This document shows, piece by piece, positions 61,398 to 64,000 of a stretch of 64,000 bases of DNA. Where the stretch lies: positions 1-64,000 of the forward strand of contig DKPQ01000024.1 in the NCBI GenBank assembly GCA_002471275.1, given 5' to 3'. The notes below the pieces were generated by a model. The model did no database searches. It was not told where the DNA came from and worked only from the letters and a program-made list of their open reading frames with translations. The first letter of the stretch is position 1. Every line of letters starts with the position of its first letter. The translations under genes and the position numbers were made by a program. The stretch is from Flammeovirgaceae bacterium UBA7330 (GTDB taxonomy: Bacteria > Bacteroidota > Bacteroidia > Cytophagales > Cyclobacteriaceae).

Positions 61398-62720
61398 ATG
61401 CTTGAGTATTTTTTATCCTTTATTCATGAACACTTGCTGGTCCGTGATAGTGAGCGCACACTGGTGGCTGTGAGTGGCGGAGTTGACTCGATGGTCATGG
61501 CAGATTTATTTATGCAATCTCCGTTTCCGTTTGCCGTCACACACATCAATTTTGGGTTGCGGGGGGAAGAGAGCAACAAAGATGAAGCTTTGGTGAGGGA
61601 ATGGTGTGCAAGCCACCAGGTGCCCTGTTTTGTCCAGCATGCCCCCAGTCAGATCTTTGAGCAGTCAGACTCTACTCAGATGGCTGCCAGGGATTTCAGG
61701 TATCAGTACTTTGATGTTTTGATGCACAAAGAAGGATTCCATAAGCTGGCCACGGCGCACCATTTGGATGACAGCCTGGAGACAGCACTATTTAATTTCA
61801 CAAAAGGTACCGGACTGCGTGGCCTACAGGGGATCAATGCCATCAAAGGTGATATTATCAGACCACTGCTCTTTGCAGGCAAAGAAGATATCATCGCTTA
61901 TGCAAAGGAGCGAAAAATCTGCTGGAGGGAGGACGCCACCAATATGACAGATGCCTACCAGAGAAATAAGGTCAGGCATCAGGTGATCCCGGCATTAAAA
62001 TCTATCAATCCTGGCCTTTTACGAACTTTTACCAGTGTGGTACAGCGGGTTACCGATGCCCAGGAGCTGATAGAAGAAATTGTACAGGATCTGCTCAGAA
62101 ATCATAAGCATGTGGAAGGAGGTACTACCAGGATTGCCATGAAATGGATGAGTCAATACCAGCATCCGGGTGCAATTCTTCATGAGATACTACGTGAATA
62201 CGGGTTTTCCTATACTCAGTCCAGGCAGATACAGTCCTCCGTCGCTTCGGAAAACGCTGGCAAACTCTTTTATTCGGATTTGTATGAACTCAACGTGGAT
62301 AGAGAACAGCTCATTATAAAGGAAAAGCAGGCTTTTCTTGAGGAGGATAAGCCGTTGAGAGTCCCGGGTGTGACAATCATAGGCAAGAGATGGATCGATG
62401 CTGATATCATAACCGGAAATGAGATTTCAGATATAAACGACCCCTGTATTGCCTATTTTGATTTGGATAAACTCAAATCGGCAAAGGTTACATATTGGGA
62501 AGAGGGCGACACATTTAAACCCCTTGGAATGAAAGGCAAAAAAAAGGTAAGCGACTTTATGATTGATTCCAAAATTCCGCTAACATTGAAAAAAGATGTA
62601 CTGATTCTCAGGAGTCAGGCAGAAATTGCCTGGATCATTGGATACAGGTTGGATGACAGGTTTAAGGTAACCGCCGAAACAAAAAAAATGCTTCGTCTGC
62701 AATTGCACAGTGATGTTTAG
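61398..62720 (+). CDS. tilS: tRNA(Ile)-lysidine synthetase
   Basis: A 440-residue enzyme that converts C34 of tRNA-Ile2 to lysidine. The ATP-pyrophosphatase loop VAVSGGVDSMV is at residues 24-34, followed by the family phrases THINFGLRGEESNKDEALV, TAHHLDDSLETALFNFTKGTGLRGL and CWREDATNMTDAYQRNKVRHQVIP. The C-terminal domain (WEEGDTFKPLGMKGKKKVSDFMIDSKIP) is present. The ATG at 61398 is chosen over an upstream GTG at 61389. It overlaps the next gene by eight bases. Confidence 0.94.
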   Translation: MLEYFLSFIHEHLLVRDSERTLVAVSGGVDSMVMADLFMQSPFPFAVTHINFGLRGEESNKDEALVREWCASHQVPCFVQHAPSQIFEQSDSTQMAARDFRYQYFDVLMHKEGFHKLATAHHLDDSLETALFNFTKGTGLRGLQGINAIKGDIIRPLLFAGKEDIIAYAKERKICWREDATNMTDAYQRNKVRHQVIPALKSINPGLLRTFTSVVQRVTDAQELIEEIVQDLLRNHKHVEGGTTRIAMKWMSQYQHPGAILHEILREYGFSYTQSRQIQSSVASENAGKLFYSDLYELNVDREQLIIKEKQAFLEEDKPLRVPGVTIIGKRWIDADIITGNEISDINDPCIAYFDLDKLKSAKVTYWEEGDTFKPLGMKGKKKVSDFMIDSKIPLTLKKDVLILRSQAEIAWIIGYRLDDRFKVTAETKKMLRLQLHSDV

Positions 62721-63240
62721 AATTTTCAAAAAGTCATATACTGAAAAAGAAAAATTTCAATTTAGTTTTTTAAGAAAAGCTAAACTCTTTGAAAACCTTG
62801 AGGATGACGAGTTGTTTCATCTCCTGCCATATGTATATGAAAGGAAATATCATCGGGACGAGGTCGTGTTTTTTACCGGGGATCCCAGCCATGCCGTATA
62901 TATTGTGAAATCCGGCATTGTCGGATTGAAACTTGATATTGGGGAGGATTTTGAAAAGCTGATGACGCTCCGTAGTGGTGGCCTTTTTGGAGACAATGCC
63001 ATCCTTCCGGAAACAAACAGGACCTATAGCTCCATTGTGGAGACGGAATCAGCGGATATATATGTGATCCCAAAGGTGAATATAGAAGAAGTAATGAATG
63101 ATCATCCGGTGATCAAAGCCAAGATCATGACCAACTTTGCAGAGACTTATAATGATTATGTCACAAAACTCTTCAAGGTCTATCGTTCTACCATTGGATT
63201 TTTCGATCTGAACACCGTTTATTCGGATTCTGACTTTTAA
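62713..63240 (+). CDS. Stand-alone cyclic nucleotide-binding protein
   Basis: A 175-residue protein with one cNMP-binding domain of the Crp/Fnr type (residues about 20-130). Signs are LEDDELFHLLPYVYERKYHRDEVVFFTGDPSHAVYIVKSGIVGLKL and SGGLFGDNAILPETNRTYSSIVETESADIYVIP. The phosphate-binding cassette is present in FGDNAILPETNRTYSS, with Glu/Asn variation. No helix-turn-helix follows; the last 45 residues are helical (MNDHPVIKAKIMTNFAETYNDYVTKLF). So it probably senses cyclic nucleotide or acts as an adaptor rather than a transcription factor. It overlaps tilS by eight bases. Confidence 0.82.
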   Translation: MFRIFKKSYTEKEKFQFSFLRKAKLFENLEDDELFHLLPYVYERKYHRDEVVFFTGDPSHAVYIVKSGIVGLKLDIGEDFEKLMTLRSGGLFGDNAILPETNRTYSSIVETESADIYVIPKVNIEEVMNDHPVIKAKIMTNFAETYNDYVTKLFKVYRSTIGFFDLNTVYSDSDF

Positions 63241-63252
63241 GTGCAGGAATAC

Positions 63253-63283
63253 TTTTCTATTCCCCATTCACGATGTAGCTTTG
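63253..63283 (+). promoter_or_regulatory. Candidate promoter of mdh
   Basis: TAGCTTTG (63276-63283) matches the TAnnTTTG -7 consensus exactly. A TTTT stretch (63253-63256) lies 19 bases upstream in the -33 position. The predicted transcript would have a leader of about 80 bases before the ATG at 63366. Confidence 0.45.
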
Positions 63284-63365
63284 AAAAGCAACGAGAGTTA
63301 TGCGATTTTTCCGTCTGTAGCGCTCGAAATGCCTGAAATTTTCTATCAATAAACCTTACAAAATT

Positions 63366-64000
63366 ATGAAAGTAACAGTCGTAGGTGCCGGGGCAGTGGG
63401 CGCCACATGTGCTGAAAATATTGCTCGAAAAGAGCTTGTTGAAGAATTAGTGATCGTAGACATCAAGGAAGGGCTAGCCGAAGGTAAAGCCATGGACATG
63501 ATGCAGACAGCAACGTTGAATGGTTTCGACACCAAGATCATCGGATCTACAAATGATTATGCGCCTACCGCAGATTCCAGTGTAGTTGTGATTACTTCAG
63601 GTTTACCCCGAAAGCCAGGCATGACCAGGGAAGAGTTGATCGGTACCAATGCTGGTATCGTGAAGTCTGTTACTGACAACATCCTGAAATACAGTCCTAA
63701 CACCATTCTGGTTGTGATCAGCAACCCGATGGATACCATGACCTATTTGTCTGCCAAGGCAAGCGGCCTACCTAAGGAAAGAGTGATCGGAATGGGTGGT
63801 ATCCTGGATAGCAGCCGATTCAAATATCGATTGAGCGAAGCTATCGGATGCTCACCAAATGACTTACAGGGCGTAGTGATCGGCGGTCACGGTGATACTA
63901 CCATGATCCCATTGATCAACCATGCTACATACAACAGTTCTCCTGTGACCAACTTCCTGACCAAAGAGCAACAGGAAAGTGTAGTTCAGGAAACCATGGT
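63366..64000 (+). CDS. mdh: Malate dehydrogenase, N-terminal part (runs off the right edge)
   Basis: The first 211 codons of a LDH/MDH-family enzyme that oxidises malate to oxaloacetate with NAD. The start ATG opens with KVTVVGAGAVGATCAENIA. Catalytic and substrate motifs are visible: the arginines in SGLPRKPGMTREEL, the VVISNPMDTMTYL loop, the MGGILDSSRFKYRLSEA segment and the active-site histidine in VIGGHGDTTMIPLI. The 125 bases before the gene hold the promoter and no other gene. The gene has no stop inside the window. Confidence 0.92.
   Translation, partial: MKVTVVGAGAVGATCAENIARKELVEELVIVDIKEGLAEGKAMDMMQTATLNGFDTKIIGSTNDYAPTADSSVVVITSGLPRKPGMTREELIGTNAGIVKSVTDNILKYSPNTILVVISNPMDTMTYLSAKASGLPKERVIGMGGILDSSRFKYRLSEAIGCSPNDLQGVVIGGHGDTTMIPLINHATYNSSPVTNFLTKEQQESVVQETM

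Noticed and set aside
1..64000. tRNA or rRNA genes and prophage or transposase genes
   Set aside because: I found no cloverleaf-like stretch, rRNA sequence, integrase or transposase. Gaps are too small or too AT-rich for a confident RNA gene, though a covariance-model search would be decisive.

Overview
The window looks like a contiguous piece of chromosome from a Bacteroidota bacterium, most likely order Cytophagales (marine, free-living type). The evidence is the gene content: DUF2911, DUF3078 and DUF4835 proteins, an Rpb6-type omega subunit, an OstA-like protein, a 105-residue-longer-type QueA, FAS1 lipoproteins and TAnnTTTG-like promoter elements, with moderate GC and weak Shine-Dalgarno signals. 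I see no rRNA, tRNA, CRISPR array, insertion sequence or prophage. Nearly all of the sequence is coding, and many convergent genes abut or overlap at their stop codons.

Layout. 1-446: a terminator from an upstream gene, a 7-bp tandem repeat and a gene-free leader. 447-2691: two unrecognised exported proteins. 2711-8660: a Gfo/Idh/MocA oxidoreductase plus a very large DUF6807/propeller/HEAT/cytochrome c lipoprotein, divergent from an AraC regulator. 8725-18035: serine hydrolase, long-chain acyl-CoA ligase, RsiV-like lipoprotein, DUF3078 protein, MscS channel, QueA, MenC, a small barrel-like protein and an orphan LuxR-type response regulator. 18234-22581: a translationally coupled set of PIG-L deacetylase, 46-residue membrane protein and sodium:solute symporter. 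22622-29000: DUF2911, 3-methyladenine glycosylase, OmpA/PD40 protein, gamma-glutamyltransferase, small lipoprotein and SulP transporter. 29197-40920: an unknown protein, TPR protein, ACMSD-like amidohydrolase, DinB/YfiT protein, sirtuin, RsmG, ECF sigma factor, glycosyltransferase, Tgt, LptF/G permease and a five-domain fasciclin lipoprotein.

41201-51402 is the most interesting stretch. It holds a membrane class III nucleotide cyclase with unusual catalytic residues, polyphosphate kinase, an HD-domain protein fused to a Pycsar-effector-like membrane module (DUF5706), a propeller lipoprotein, a 1215-residue protein combining a metallophosphoesterase, a kinase-like middle region and an Omp85-type barrel, and a second class III cyclase broken by a frameshift. 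A stand-alone cyclic-nucleotide-binding protein lies 11 kb further on. Together they suggest nucleotide/phosphate signalling at the envelope, but that link is inference.

51459-64000 is mostly housekeeping: YbjQ, a MazF/RHH toxin-antitoxin pair, IspE, FabI, RecN, DUF4835, CoaBC, omega, BamD, OstA-like/LptA, TilS, the cNMP-binding protein and the start of malate dehydrogenase, which runs off the right edge.
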